This document shows positions 1-9,700 of a stretch of DNA of 64,000 bases, piece after piece (position 1 is the first letter of the stretch; every line of letters begins with the position of its first letter). Both the position numbers and the translations under genes were made by a program. The notes beneath the pieces were generated by a model. It ran no database searches and was not told the DNA's origin. It worked only from the letters and a program-made list of their open reading frames with translations. This DNA comes from Eutreptiella sp. 'Long Island Sound 2002' (taxonomy: Eukaryota > Euglenozoa > Euglenophyceae > Eutreptiales > Eutreptiaceae), in contig OZ038380.1 in the NCBI GenBank assembly GCA_964036045.1, forward strand, positions 187,500,298-187,564,297. The letters run 5' to 3'.

Positions 1-1889
1 GTGAAAAAATTAAATTGCCCCTTGGTGGGGTCTTGGGTTCTGCTCAGTCTCTCCAGGCTGCTGCGTTTCGGCCCGAACACGGCCTACTCGGCGAGGCTGC
101 GCGTGGGTATCTGCAGAGGCAGGAATGGGAGAATTATGGACGAATCCACGCAAAAGCGAAGCGACGACACCAAAATGCGTCAAATGACGGCCTAGAATTT
201 TTCTAAGACAACACACCTGAGCAGAATCCAATTGTGCATCAGAAGCACATTTTTTTAAAAATTATAGTCATCTCTAGATTTTTTAAATCAAGAAATTCCT
301 ACGCATAAAAAGGCGGCGCGCAGGAGCGGCTCCTAGCGAAGCGCCGGAAAATGCAGAAACAATGGAATTATAAACGTATGTCTCACGTAGTCTTGAAAAT
401 GACGAGACACACATTAATAAATAAACATACAGATTCCACCAACACTAATAGAAGTATCAAAAATTCAAGAATTCGAAAATCAAAGAAAAGACTTCAATGA
501 ATCAGGTATAAACTACAGGTATGCTCGTCTCGTATGCCGCATACACATTGCTCGTCTCGTGTCTCCGTGAACGAGTCTTGTAGCAGCGCTAACAACGATA
601 GAACGCGATAGAGGGATTGATTAGAAAGATTGCAGATGATTAGAGGTCAGATCAGGGTGATTAGACATACACAAAAGTGCATAGCAACGTTCTTCGCGTG
701 CGCCCCGTTTTTCTCCTCACCTTGCTTCACTCTCCAGCGGTAGGTAAGGTAGGTACGCCCAGGTGGGGCCATCCCCTGGTTGAGTTCGAGATTGCGGTTA
801 AGATGGGCAGGTTTGCCCAACACCGTCGTGCATGCTCGTGCATTCACACACGCATTAAAGGGTAGGCCACGCGAAGTGCGCACGGTAAACCTTGTTTAGG
901 CTACCCAGGGGCTCCTTGGTACGTTCTTTAAGAGAACCTGAGGAGTCCCTTAACGCTTGCTTGCTTGACAGGGGAGCTGATCTTCAGCGCGTTTGCTGAC
1001 AGTGTATTATAGGTCACACTGAGAACCGTATAATACGGGGAGTGTGGCTTGGTTCCTCCGCCGCAAACACCCCTTCATTTGCCTTTGCTTTACAGGTGGG
1101 CAGGTAGGGTGATTGCTGCAGCAGCATACCATTTTTTTCATGCCCTGCTAAACAAGGGCGCAGATCACACAAACAAGTAACTCCGCCTCTGCCTGTGGCA
1201 GAGCAGGGAGTCCGACTTCATCGACATCTGCGCCGTGCACGCAAAAAGAGCACCTCTTGCCTCCAAGCCCTAGCAGGGGAAACGCGTTGTGGCGTCCCCT
1301 GTTAGGCAACAGTTGCTTAGCAGCGCTGTGTTCTCTTGTTCCTTCACAGGAGGGTCGTTAGGACCCACGACATGGTCTTCAACAACACCCAGTAGAGTGT
1401 GCGTGTAGGAGTGGTAGTCCTGAGTGGGGGCTTGAGCCAGTTGCAGCAGTGCTCGCCCACCAGGATGGTGCCGCTGTAGGGTGTGTAGGACCTGTAGTGC
1501 GTGTGTCACTGTCCCACCCGTTTCCTGCAATTTTAGCAGGGTCGGTGGGCTGTGGCAGTGGTTAGGTCAGTGTTTTGGCCACTAAGCAAAACGGCGTTTT
1601 CATGCCTTCATAGCTTTTGGCCACCCCTCCCTGTAGTAGACGGATAGGTAGGGAAAACAATACCTGGATTAGTACGCTGGGTATTCCCCAAAGGTTTTGC
1701 GCCAGCACAGAAATTGGGCGCTTAGGGGAGGGGAGACCCGGGGCGTACCCGGTGGCATCAATAAGCCAACCCTCCAGGTTTAGCAAGCGTGCAGACTTGG
1801 GTATAATTAGGACACCACTTCTGCGGCTTGCTCTCAGGACCTTAGGAATAGCACACTCACACATACGCTTTGGCAGGTAAGGGTAAGGT
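1..1889. other. Non-coding flank, probably 3' untranslated part of gypsy element 1
   Basis: No ORF here looks like a real protein; the short frames are random. The segment lies downstream of the pol stop of the minus-strand gypsy element that ends at 1890. Gypsy element 2 in the same window carries about 1.65 kb of non-coding DNA between its pol stop and its 3' LTR. By analogy most or all of this stretch may be the same kind of 3' region, with the LTR beyond the window edge. I searched by eye for a sequence repeated to the right of 9700 that would be the LTR pair and found none. Confidence 0.45.
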
Positions 1890-4796
1890 TCAGTCCCTAG
1901 CTTTAGTCTTGGAGGCAAGCGTCTCAGCGAGCCTCAGCAACTCACCAAGGTTGTTCTGGGACAAGTAGTCCACCAGAACTGAGTTCAGGCGTCCCTCAGG
2001 TAGAACAAACGCAGAGAAGGGCTCCCAGATGGCCTCTTCGACTCCAAACCCTTCCCAGAGGGTGAGGAAGCGCCAACCCTGGCGATAGCGGTGGCGTAGG
2101 ACAGACTTCACCAGGTAGAAGCCCTCCTTAGCCATCTCCTCGGCGTTCATGTCGGGGAGTTCACCTTCAACTTCCATAGGGCTGGCAGCCCCTTGTAGGT
2201 CCAGAGCGGCGATTTCCTCGTCGTTCAGCTCCCACTCCTCCCCACAGAGGTCTTCAGGATCATAGTAGCGCTTCAGGTGTTGAGCAGCGCACACCAGGGT
2301 CCTCCCTAGACGGGGAGAACACCTCACGGTGATACGGTGTCCATCCACTGATAGAATCTTGTACGGCCCGAAGTATGGGTCATCGCTGGTAGAGCCTGGC
2401 CAGGCGGGTAGTCGACTGTGGTGCACCAGCACCCAGTCCCCCTCTTGGTAGGTGGCCGGTACTCGGTGCTTGTTCTTCTTGTTCCACTGACGCTCCCTCA
2501 CTCTCTGGAGCATAGCCTTGGCCTTGTCCACCTTCGCTTGTTGCTCTTGGACCCATTCACCCACAGAAGAATGGGTGTCCTCTGGATAGGGGGCATGTAG
2601 GAACCATGCCGGGCGCCCTAGGAATAGCTCATGGGGCGAGTAGCCAGTAGCTGAACTCTCTTGGGAGTTCATCATCAAGGATATGACGGGGAGTAGTCTC
2701 ACCCAGTCTCTGGTGCGTTCAGTTTTGCACCATATCCGTACGTTCTCCTTCAGGACACGGATGTGTCGCTCACATAGGGGGTTGCTCGTGTGCGAGTAGG
2801 GAATCCCCGTAGACACCTGGACATTGAGGGATCTCAGGACCCTCTTGTACCAACCGGTATCTGAGCGTACTCGTACGTCCTCATCTGAGTTGATCTCCTT
2901 GGGCGCCCCATAGACACAAAACCACTCCTCCAGGAGTATCTTGATAGTCTCCTCCCCGGTAATGTGCTTGGTACATGGGAACACCCTGGTAAACCTGGTC
3001 AACCCACAGGTTACCACGAGGGCGAAGTCATAGCCCCCGAACTTGGGCATCTCCGTGTAGTCCACGTATAGAACACTGTGAGCACAGTGAGGGATGGGCA
3101 GGGTCGAGTAGAGACCTCTGTCCCTGATATCCCCTGGTTTACAGGACCTGCACGGGCACTTGTCCACGATAGGCTGGAGGGTTTCCCGCGGTTGGTCGTC
3201 AGTCCACGTAGTGTGGAACCACTGCTTGAACAGCCTCAGGGTACGGTCAGCACCCACATGACCGCTGGACTCATGGGTCCACTTCAGCAGCACTGGGACC
3301 CTGTCACTAGGCACCACAATGCGGTCCTCGTGCCACAGATAGCTCTTGTCCCTCTTCCACTGGTCTTGGTTGACCAGGAGGGGTTCAAGGCATTTCTCCA
3401 GGCGCTTGTAGATATCCCCAAACTCCTTCAGGTACTCCGATTGTTGGAGTCCATCCAGGGGGCGTATCATCGTCATGTTGAGGTCCAAGTGGACGTCCAT
3501 ACGGCTGAACGCCTCCTTAGCCAGCGCTTCAGACCGGGCACCAATCAGAGCGTCGAAGTTGTTGCGGCTGATGTAGTCGGCACACTCGTTCTTCACTCCC
3601 TGGATATGGTGTGCCGTCAGCCGTAGTTGACTGAGGTAGGTCCACCAGCGCCGTAGCTTGGCCTTCTCAGGTGGGAGACCCTTCTGGAAACTGCGGACCG
3701 GTTCTTGGTCGCACAGCCAGACCACAGGGTTACTCCCCAACAGTCGTGCTTGTGAGGATAGCACCAGCATACCCGCGAGCAATTCCTGCTCATAGGTGGA
3801 GTAGTTCCCCCTGGCCTGGTTCCACTTACAGTTCCAGTGGCCCAGAGGTACTAGGACCCACTTGTCGTCAGGGTAGCTGTGCTTGAGGGTTCCATCTCGG
3901 TTGAGACCTTCCGTCCCCCATTGGGAAATGGCCGAGTCGAACTCCTCCTTCTCTAGTGCTTGCCATTGGAACAACGTTCCACCACCGCCCAGATTGCTGG
4001 CGTCGGTCACCAGGATAATCTCCCCTTGTGCCCTAGGCACGCCCAAGCACTTAGCGTTGGATACCTTGTCTTTGAGCTCGTCAAACGCTTGTTGCTCTTG
4101 TGGGCCCCAGCGCCAAGTAGTACTCTTCTTGATCAAGTCCGTCAGAACGGCGCTGGTGTAGGTGAAGTTTTTGATATGGCGGCGATAGAAGTTGCACGCC
4201 CCAATGAAACTGCGTACATCATGAAGTCCTTTCTTGGGGTCTTTGTGTCGTACCTTGGCATCCATCAGGGGTTTGGCCTTAGAGGCCGCTGGGGTCCACC
4301 ACCCATAGCCAACATCAAACCCCAGGTACTGCATGGTCTCCTGCATGAACTCACACTTCTCCAGCTTGAGTCGTGTGTGGTTCTCCTGGCAGACCGCAAA
4401 AAACTCACCCAAGAGGATTAGGTGATCCTCCTGGGTATTGGTCCCGAGGCATACATCGTCGATGTGAGCCTCCATCTGGGCACCACGGGATATGAGCTCC
4501 TGCACCTTAGGCCTCCTTCGTAGGATGGACAAGATCTTGTTCATCAGCTCTTGGAATAGAGCGGGTGCGTTAGCCACGCCAAACGGCATGACCTTCCACT
4601 TGAACACCCTCCCCTGAGGAGTGATGAAGGCCGGTAGTTCCTGTGCGTTGGGCGTCAGGTCCACTTGCCAGAATCCGCTCCTCTTGTCCATTTTGGTCTT
4701 GTAGCGACAGGAGGCTATCTTCTCCAGGGTAGACTCCATATTGGGAATCGACCCTGAGTGGTTCAGCGTTTTCTTGTTCAGCTCTCCGTAGTCCAC
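1890..4796 (-). CDS. Pol, C-terminal part: RT (most), RNase H, integrase, chromodomain (element 1)
   Basis: This 968-residue frame continues the RT begun in the ORF at 4824-6740; only the TAA at 4824-4826 separates them and the frame is the same. RT motifs in order are DKRSGFWQV (motif A), MPFGVANAPALF (motif B) and AHIDDV (motif C, with His where most families have Tyr or Val). RNase H shows TDAS, YEQELLA, CDQEPV and NECADYISR, giving the D-E-D-D set. Integrase follows with an HHCC-type finger (HESSGH ... CPCRSC) and the catalytic triad in VDYTE, NSDEDV and LCERHI. The GPY/F-type motif is DPYFGPYKIL. The last ~90 residues read as a chromodomain (LVKSVLRHR ... LTLWEGFGVEEAIWEP). RT and RNase H make the cDNA and integrase inserts it; chromodomains of this class bind histone marks and guide integration to heterochromatin. 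The apparent first Met is simply the first start codon after the break. Confidence 0.9.
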   Translation of the reverse strand: MDYGELNKKTLNHSGSIPNMESTLEKIASCRYKTKMDKRSGFWQVDLTPNAQELPAFITPQGRVFKWKVMPFGVANAPALFQELMNKILSILRRRPKVQELISRGAQMEAHIDDVCLGTNTQEDHLILLGEFFAVCQENHTRLKLEKCEFMQETMQYLGFDVGYGWWTPAASKAKPLMDAKVRHKDPKKGLHDVRSFIGACNFYRRHIKNFTYTSAVLTDLIKKSTTWRWGPQEQQAFDELKDKVSNAKCLGVPRAQGEIILVTDASNLGGGGTLFQWQALEKEEFDSAISQWGTEGLNRDGTLKHSYPDDKWVLVPLGHWNCKWNQARGNYSTYEQELLAGMLVLSSQARLLGSNPVVWLCDQEPVRSFQKGLPPEKAKLRRWWTYLSQLRLTAHHIQGVKNECADYISRNNFDALIGARSEALAKEAFSRMDVHLDLNMTMIRPLDGLQQSEYLKEFGDIYKRLEKCLEPLLVNQDQWKRDKSYLWHEDRIVVPSDRVPVLLKWTHESSGHVGADRTLRLFKQWFHTTWTDDQPRETLQPIVDKCPCRSCKPGDIRDRGLYSTLPIPHCAHSVLYVDYTEMPKFGGYDFALVVTCGLTRFTRVFPCTKHITGEETIKILLEEWFCVYGAPKEINSDEDVRVRSDTGWYKRVLRSLNVQVSTGIPYSHTSNPLCERHIRVLKENVRIWCKTERTRDWVRLLPVISLMMNSQESSATGYSPHELFLGRPAWFLHAPYPEDTHSSVGEWVQEQQAKVDKAKAMLQRVRERQWNKKNKHRVPATYQEGDWVLVHHSRLPAWPGSTSDDPYFGPYKILSVDGHRITVRCSPRLGRTLVCAAQHLKRYYDPEDLCGEEWELNDEEIAALDLQGAASPMEVEGELPDMNAEEMAKEGFYLVKSVLRHRYRQGWRFLTLWEGFGVEEAIWEPFSAFVLPEGRLNSVLVDYLSQNNLGELLRLAETLASKTKARD

Positions 4797-4823
4797 TACC
4801 AGCCGTTTGGCTGTAGACCCAGG

Positions 4824-6740
4824 TTAAGCCACCAGGAAACAGGGGCTGCAGTGTAGGGGGTAGTCCCCGTCCTTGTACTCCAGGACTAGGCCAGCGTCGA
4901 TACATTCTTGTATCTGTCGCTCAATCTCGTCGGCCTGCTCTTTAGGAGCTGGATAGGGTCTCCTCCGGATCTTGTGACCCACGAACTCGGGTTTCAGCTT
5001 GAGGTCCATCTGTACCAGCTTGTCACATGAGGCTGGAGGGGGTAGTTCTCCGAACACCTCCAGATAGGTCCTTATAAGCTTCTGTACCCGCGGGTCCAAT
5101 ACCTTGATCTTGTCCTCCATGTCCTCGTCAGAGTGTAAGTTGCTTGCCCCCTGAATAGACGTCGGGAGGTGGTCCTCCACCGACTCTTCGCCCGTTGTAG
5201 TGTCCTTCAGCCCTTGGTAGGCATATAGAAGGTCTTGTTCAACCATCTCCGGTGGACGATTGCAACATAGGCACGCTCGAGGGGGTTCACATACACATTC
5301 CTCCGAGAGGTCGTCTTCCTCTGGGGTCCTCACATGGGCGCCCCACACGCTCTTCATGAGCTTAAGATCTACCTCCCTTTGCCAGGTGGTGATCTTCTGT
5401 TCGAGGTCCTCCTTCAATTGGGATAGGTCTCCCATACGTCCTTGCTTCAGTGGCCATGAGCTGCGGGTAGGCTTCGCGTAGCATAGCTTTTTCGCCACCA
5501 ACTTCCTCTTGGAATCCACATACTCCCTTAGCCTGGATCGAGGGTCCAGCTCCTCGTCCACGGGGTCTTGCACTCTCATGGAGAGTAGGGGTTTCAGTGG
5601 GGCGATGTACTCGGCGTTCTCCACTTCCTCCACACAGGTCTGCACGAAGAAGGCGTCGTGCTCAGTTTCGTCTTCTGAGTGGATAGAGCTAGGTAGCTCA
5701 GATAGTCCACACTCAGAGACTCCATCAGGAACGGGTACATGGCAGGGAGAGTTGGGGGCGTTGGTGTGAGTCACGACGTACTCATCTCCTCCGGGTGTAG
5801 TCTCAACAGCATCTTGAGGTCGTAGGCGATCCTTCAAGTCACCCAAGGCGAGTCCGTCGCTTTCTCGTTGTATAGCCTGGACCAGAATTGGGTCCAGATC
5901 CTCCCAGGGGATGGAGGTAAGACCTCCGTCCACCACGCTCAGCATACTCCCCCATCCGGGTTTCCCAATAGGCGTCTTACGCCCCAGAGGCACGTAGATG
6001 GCCTCATCAGGTAACCGAACAGAGCTGATAGTCAGCCTGTCCAGGAGGTTTCGCCAGTATTCGTTGCCCCCATGGGCTCCCCAATCGGGGGAACACAGGA
6101 CCATACGGGAACGTTCCAAGGCCACCTTGGTCAGCACCTTCCCCAGTTCACTGAACCTGGGGTTCCCGTAGGCCATCCCGAAAGAGGGCCAGTAAAATTT
6201 GTAGCTGCAGTTCTTCCCCTTGCTGCAGTAAAGGTCCAGTACATGCTGCTTGTCGCTGGCGAACAACTCCACTCTCAGGTCTTCTCTAGAGTAACCTAAC
6301 TCCTTCAGACCTTGGTCTAGGACTTCCCCCAATAGTTGATAGTCCTCAGTTTTGGAGGCCGCCATCATGTTCGAGGGCTCCTCCTTCGATAGCCTCAGGT
6401 AACTCGAGGTATGTTCCGACTGCTCCAGTGGCACAGACTCTCTGCCACTGCCGTGGTCCACGTAGAGGAGGTAGGGCGCTTGCAGCGTCAGGGATTGTAT
6501 CTGGGAGTGCTGTACGAAGAAGTCAGTCCCCAGTACAAAGTCGAAGGCCTCAGTGTCCATCACATAGAACCGATGGGCGATAGTCCGGGAGCCCATAGGT
6601 ACCTCCACTTCACAGTCCCCGCAGCTGTGCACCACATGTCCATCCCCCATACGTATACCAGCGGTGGTCATGGTGTTCTTCAGGCTCCCACAAGGTAAAA
6701 TTTTCTTGGCCACTATAGATATTGTGGCGCCAGTATCCAA
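4824..6740 (-). CDS. Pol, N-terminal part: protease, Dam-like domain, start of RT (element 1)
   Basis: The frame is open from just after a TGA at 6768-6770 to a TAA at 4824-4826. At the start is the retropepsin active site LDTGAT with a later FVLGTDFF, the usual flap/ILG pattern. The first residue of the listed frame is a TTG leucine, not a real start; translation must come from gag upstream. Residues ~158-273 carry ELFASDK, YGNPRF and VLCSPDWG, a pattern resembling Dam-type N6-adenine methyltransferase-like domains and matching one at the same place in element 2. A long acidic linker (residues ~290-540) contains a CVCEPPRACLCC cysteine cluster. The last ~85 residues start the RT (LVQMDLKLKP ... 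CSPCFLVA) and stop where the fingers subdomain continues in the next ORF. The TAA sits inside a conserved RT segment and looks like a point mutation. Confidence 0.85.
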   Translation of the reverse strand: MDTGATISIVAKKILPCGSLKNTMTTAGIRMGDGHVVHSCGDCEVEVPMGSRTIAHRFYVMDTEAFDFVLGTDFFVQHSQIQSLTLQAPYLLYVDHGSGRESVPLEQSEHTSSYLRLSKEEPSNMMAASKTEDYQLLGEVLDQGLKELGYSREDLRVELFASDKQHVLDLYCSKGKNCSYKFYWPSFGMAYGNPRFSELGKVLTKVALERSRMVLCSPDWGAHGGNEYWRNLLDRLTISSVRLPDEAIYVPLGRKTPIGKPGWGSMLSVVDGGLTSIPWEDLDPILVQAIQRESDGLALGDLKDRLRPQDAVETTPGGDEYVVTHTNAPNSPCHVPVPDGVSECGLSELPSSIHSEDETEHDAFFVQTCVEEVENAEYIAPLKPLLSMRVQDPVDEELDPRSRLREYVDSKRKLVAKKLCYAKPTRSSWPLKQGRMGDLSQLKEDLEQKITTWQREVDLKLMKSVWGAHVRTPEEDDLSEECVCEPPRACLCCNRPPEMVEQDLLYAYQGLKDTTTGEESVEDHLPTSIQGASNLHSDEDMEDKIKVLDPRVQKLIRTYLEVFGELPPPASCDKLVQMDLKLKPEFVGHKIRRRPYPAPKEQADEIERQIQECIDAGLVLEYKDGDYPLHCSPCFLVA

Positions 6741-6818
6741 TACCCCCAGGTATTCGCGTCCCCCTAGTCAGATACGTACCCAAAACACCAGGTCTTGGGT
6801 GCCACCAGAGCGTCCCCG

Positions 6819-8918
6819 TCAGAACTCCGCGGGACAGGTCACCTCGAACCCCTTGTTCCGCAATTTGCGGGCCATCCTCATGAAACGGCTCCTCTTCTTA
6901 GCGTTGCCGTCATCACCACCTTCATGCTCACGCTTGGCTCCTTGTTCTTGCTGGGCCTGCGTTTGTGAGCGTGTGGTAGGACCAGACTGCCCTCCAGAGG
7001 GCTCGGAGTTCCCCCCTGGATTAGGGTTGGGGTTGTCTCCGTTCTTGTCCTTGTTCTTGTTGTCGGGCTGGCGGTTAGCGCCTCCTCTTCGTCCACTTTG
7101 ACCCTTGTCTTGCCCTTGACCACGTCCTTTCGACTTGCCCTTGCCGGAGTCGTTGCCTTTGCCTTTGCCTCCACCTTTGCCTGAGCCTTTGCCAAGATCT
7201 TCACCCTTAAGCTTCGCCGATAGGCGTTGCTTATGGTAGCACTCATCCTCGTAGTGCTTCCGCTTCCCGCAGAATGCACACGTGATGGTGCACCTGTAAT
7301 GATCCGGTAGCTTCGCTTTGGCGCCGGTGTTCTTCTCCTGCTGCTTCCCCTGGACTACGAAGCAGTCTCGCTGCTCGCAGTCAGGGGCGTGCTGCAGGTG
7401 GCCCTGCTCGTCTCTGGCATCACACCAGAATAGCTCCTTCACGCTCTCCATGATACGGGCGTGGGCGTGTTTGGGGGTAGTCCCCTGCCCAGGTCGGGAC
7501 CCTTGGTACCCTTTGCCATGACCTCCAGACCCTCCTCCTCCAGGACGGTAATTGTTCAAGTGCTGGTCGCTCTCCTTCTCCAGCGCCAGCTCCAGGAGTA
7601 GCACGCATAGATCCTCGTAGCGGAGGGATCTAGCCTTGCGCTCCGCCGTCGAACGGCACTCGTCCCATAGCTCTCGAGGAAGCTTGGCCACCAACCAGAA
7701 CAGCAGGTCGTCGCTGCTGTAGGAACCGGGCGTCAGTCGTCCAGCCCAGTGATCCAGGTCAGCCAACAGCTCAGAGACCCTGCCAGGTTTGGGGTTGTTG
7801 GGCAGCACGGGCAGGTTCTGGATCTCGGCCCTGATGGAGAGGTCGGTTTCGTAGGTCGGGTACTGCCTCTCCAGGGCAACCAACACATCGGCAAAGGTGG
7901 CGGAGTTAGTCACGATCTGCCTGACCTGCTTCTCCAGGTACTTGGTCTTGCAGCACTGCAGGAGCAGATCGCACTTGACTCGCCCACTAGCGTGGGTTTG
8001 GCCGGTCAATCGGAGAAACCGGCCAAAATTCTCAGCGAACTCGCTGAGGTCCTTGCCTGTGAACTCAGGCAGGTTCACCATGATCTTGGAGGTGGCAATA
8101 GCCTTCCCCTCCTGAGACCTGCGTCCCTCAGGGCGTCGGGTCTTCTTCTTCTTCTTCTTCTTCTTCTTACCCCTTGGGTCCTCGGGGTCCTCCGGGTCAT
8201 CGTCCTCCGAGGGCGAAGCAGAAGTCATCGACTGCGGCTCATCATCAGAGGGGTCTCCGCCTAGATCACTAGAGCCATAAGGCTCCACGTCACCCATTGC
8301 CCTCAAGGCTGTCAGCCCCAGCCGGTCTAGCTCGGCCCTCGTAGAGTTCGTCACGTGGCTGTAGGGCGGCTGGGCCGTTCTCGGTACGAAAGGACTTCTC
8401 GGTATCGCTGCAGGCGTCGGCATCGGTCGACTCTTCACGCTCCCCAGGGTGTTTGTCAACCCTGCCGCCAGGTGGTTGGCCTGTACTCGGTGGGGTGACA
8501 TTCCCACCGTGGTAGGTGACGCTTGGGGCGGGATCATCAGGGGCTCCAGTCTCTCTCGGATCTCTTGAGTGAGGTCGTCCAAGATTTTTGAAGTGGCTCC
8601 TCGGAGCACCTCGTTGATCTCCGACCGCGTCAGGGACCTGTTGGAGGATCTTCCCGATCCTGTACTCCTGCCATCAAGAGATTCAGGTCCTCTCCTCAAC
8701 CCACTCAAGGTTGCATACCCAGGTGCATACCCAGGAACATCCACATAGGTTCCAGTAGCGGGTAGTGGATGGGGATATTCAGCCGCATACCATCGCGGCG
8801 CAGAGCTGGAAGCCACCGGCTCACTGGCAGTAGTTGCCTCAGGGAGCGCAATGGTAGGTGGGCCCATACCATAGGCGGGGTAGGGAGGCATGCCAGTAAA
8901 GCCTGTGCCCTCTGCCAT
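6819..8918 (-). CDS. Gag (capsid and nucleocapsid), element 1, main part
   Basis: Gag coats the RNA genome and forms the particle. Features in order: a Pro-rich N-terminus; a run of ten lysines coded by a (TCT)n tract at 8141-8169; a capsid region with LPEFTGKDLSEFAENFGRFL, typical of retrotransposon gag; a CCHC zinc knuckle (CAFCGKRKHYEDEC, C-x2-C-x4-H-x4-C) near 7235-7280; then a GKG/GKS-rich basic tail fit for nucleic-acid binding. An ATG sits at 8918, but the same frame stays open to 9083. There it would join the N-terminal fragment at 9311-9598 if the 229-bp insertion at 9085-9313 were absent. The original gag was therefore longer and started at 9598. It ends in TGA at 6819-6821, in frame with protease. 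Confidence 0.85.
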   Translation of the reverse strand: MAEGTGFTGMPPYPAYGMGPPTIALPEATTASEPVASSSAPRWYAAEYPHPLPATGTYVDVPGYAPGYATLSGLRRGPESLDGRSTGSGRSSNRSLTRSEINEVLRGATSKILDDLTQEIRERLEPLMIPPQASPTTVGMSPHRVQANHLAAGLTNTLGSVKSRPMPTPAAIPRSPFVPRTAQPPYSHVTNSTRAELDRLGLTALRAMGDVEPYGSSDLGGDPSDDEPQSMTSASPSEDDDPEDPEDPRGKKKKKKKKKTRRPEGRRSQEGKAIATSKIMVNLPEFTGKDLSEFAENFGRFLRLTGQTHASGRVKCDLLLQCCKTKYLEKQVRQIVTNSATFADVLVALERQYPTYETDLSIRAEIQNLPVLPNNPKPGRVSELLADLDHWAGRLTPGSYSSDDLLFWLVAKLPRELWDECRSTAERKARSLRYEDLCVLLLELALEKESDQHLNNYRPGGGGSGGHGKGYQGSRPGQGTTPKHAHARIMESVKELFWCDARDEQGHLQHAPDCEQRDCFVVQGKQQEKNTGAKAKLPDHYRCTITCAFCGKRKHYEDECYHKQRLSAKLKGEDLGKGSGKGGGKGKGNDSGKGKSKGRGQGQDKGQSGRRGGANRQPDNKNKDKNGDNPNPNPGGNSEPSGGQSGPTTRSQTQAQQEQGAKREHEGGDDGNAKKRSRFMRMARKLRNKGFEVTCPAEF

Positions 8919-9084
8919 AGGCGGGTTGGTTATGGGAGTGGATGTTGCAGCGGCTGGGTCTGGAATTGGGAGTGTGGTGGTTAAAGGAGAGGGTGATGCG
9001 TGGAGGCCAGAAGCGCTTGGTGCGCCTTCGAAGGTAGGGACATTCGTCAGGTCTTGCCCTTGCTCCTCCCCTGGGACCTTGTGA

Positions 9085-9313
9085 TAACCAGAGCTGTGTT
9101 AAATTCAATGCAACTCGGACCTCGTCCACATTGTAGCCCTTGAATTTCGAAATGTCATAGCCAAAAACCACTTCCCAGTTTGGTGGAGAGCTGCCTTCCA
9201 TGCGCATCGGCACGTAGTATTTCACCAAATCTTTCAACTCCACTTCAGGTCGCTCCTTGGCTGGGCTAAATCGAAACTATAAATTCAGTTGGATTGAATT
9301 TAACACAGCTCTA
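9085..9313. mobile_element. Short TIR insertion splitting gag of element 1
   Basis: A 24-bp terminal inverted repeat with one mismatch lies at 9090-9113 and 9289-9312; its outer part reads AGAGCTGTGTTAAATTCAAT. On the minus strand the flanks are TCATAAG (9314-9320) and TCACAAG (9078-9084), a likely 7-bp target duplication with one change. The distance between equivalent bases is 236 bp. Removing it brings the upstream gag fragment into the frame of the main gag ORF, which supports a true insertion. Inside, the minus strand has a ~60-codon open stretch ending close to the TIR (MELKDLVKYYVPMRMEGS and on to 9109) that reads like a captured protein fragment; I do not recognise it. Best described as a MITE-like or gene-fragment-carrying DNA element. 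Confidence 0.65.
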
Positions 9314-9598
9314 CTTATGACAGGGTCCTAGGGCTCTTTCGTCTGCTTCGTCTCCAGCATCCTTCTCGCTCTCTCTCTTCCTCTTCACAGGCTGAGTGAC
9401 CACCTCTTCGACTGTGAGGGCCCTGAAGGCCGTCTGGAGTCCATCCAACGAGTCCTCAGCCACTTCCACTTGCCCATGTAAGGGCTCCGAAGGTACAGCG
9501 CCGCTAGGTCCAGGTCCAGGTTCACCTGGTGCTGGCCTTGCCGGTGCCTCAGGCGCTGGCGCTGTCTTCACGTCGGCGTCCTCCTTCCTTGTGTCCAT
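9311..9598 (-). pseudogene. N-terminal fragment of gag, element 1
   Basis: This 95-residue frame starts with ATG at 9598 (MDTRKEDADV), is rich in Ala, Pro and acidic residues, and has a basic KRKRESEK stretch. It stops at a TAG created by the first bases of the TIR insertion. It lies between the primer-binding site at 9683-9700 and the main gag ORF, where the gag start is expected, and it is in register with that ORF once the 236-bp insertion is discounted. I infer it is the original gag N-terminus, now cut off. Confidence 0.65.
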
Positions 9599-9682
9599 CT
9601 TCGTTCGCCCTTCTGCTTATATGTGCCTGTACTCGGCGCACTGGATGTACGGCGCGGGGTTGCTGCCGGTGCGCAGAGACAG

Positions 9683-9700
9683 ACTGCCTCTTGCTACCAG
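9683..9700 (-). other. Primer-binding site candidate, element 1
   Basis: On the minus strand TGGTAGCAAGAGGCAGTC begins at 9700, about 85 bases upstream of the gag ATG at 9598. It starts with TGG, the complement of a tRNA CCA end. It is close to the site of element 2 (TGGTAGCAGAGG), which fits initiator tRNA-Met, but has one extra A. The sequence before it (ACTTTTC) resembles the end of the element 2 LTR (CACTTTCA). If right, the 5' LTR lies to the right of 9700. Confidence 0.45.

Larger units (their letters stand above)
1890..9700 (-). mobile_element. Ty3/gypsy chromovirus, element 1 (degenerate, LTRs not identified)
   Basis: Reading right to left, the element has a primer-binding site (9683-9700), a gag split by a small TIR insertion (9598 to 6819), protease, a Dam-like domain, RT, RNase H, an integrase with GPY motif and a C-terminal chromodomain (ending at 1890). 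The order protease-RT-RNase H-integrase and the chromodomain place it in Ty3/gypsy chromoviruses. From 9083 leftwards everything is one reading frame interrupted by only three stops: TGA at 6819-6821, TGA at 6768-6770 and TAA at 4824-4826. The copy is therefore probably dead. No LTR pair was recognised, so the outer boundaries are open. Confidence 0.85.

Noticed and set aside
1562-1918. Minus-strand ORF of 118 residues downstream of element 1 pol
   Set aside because: Overlaps the pol end, no motifs, and sits in the expected 3' untranslated region.
3078-3626. Plus-strand ORF of 182 residues opposite element 1 integrase/RNase H
   Set aside because: It is the antisense shadow of pol, whose catalytic motifs are intact on the minus strand.
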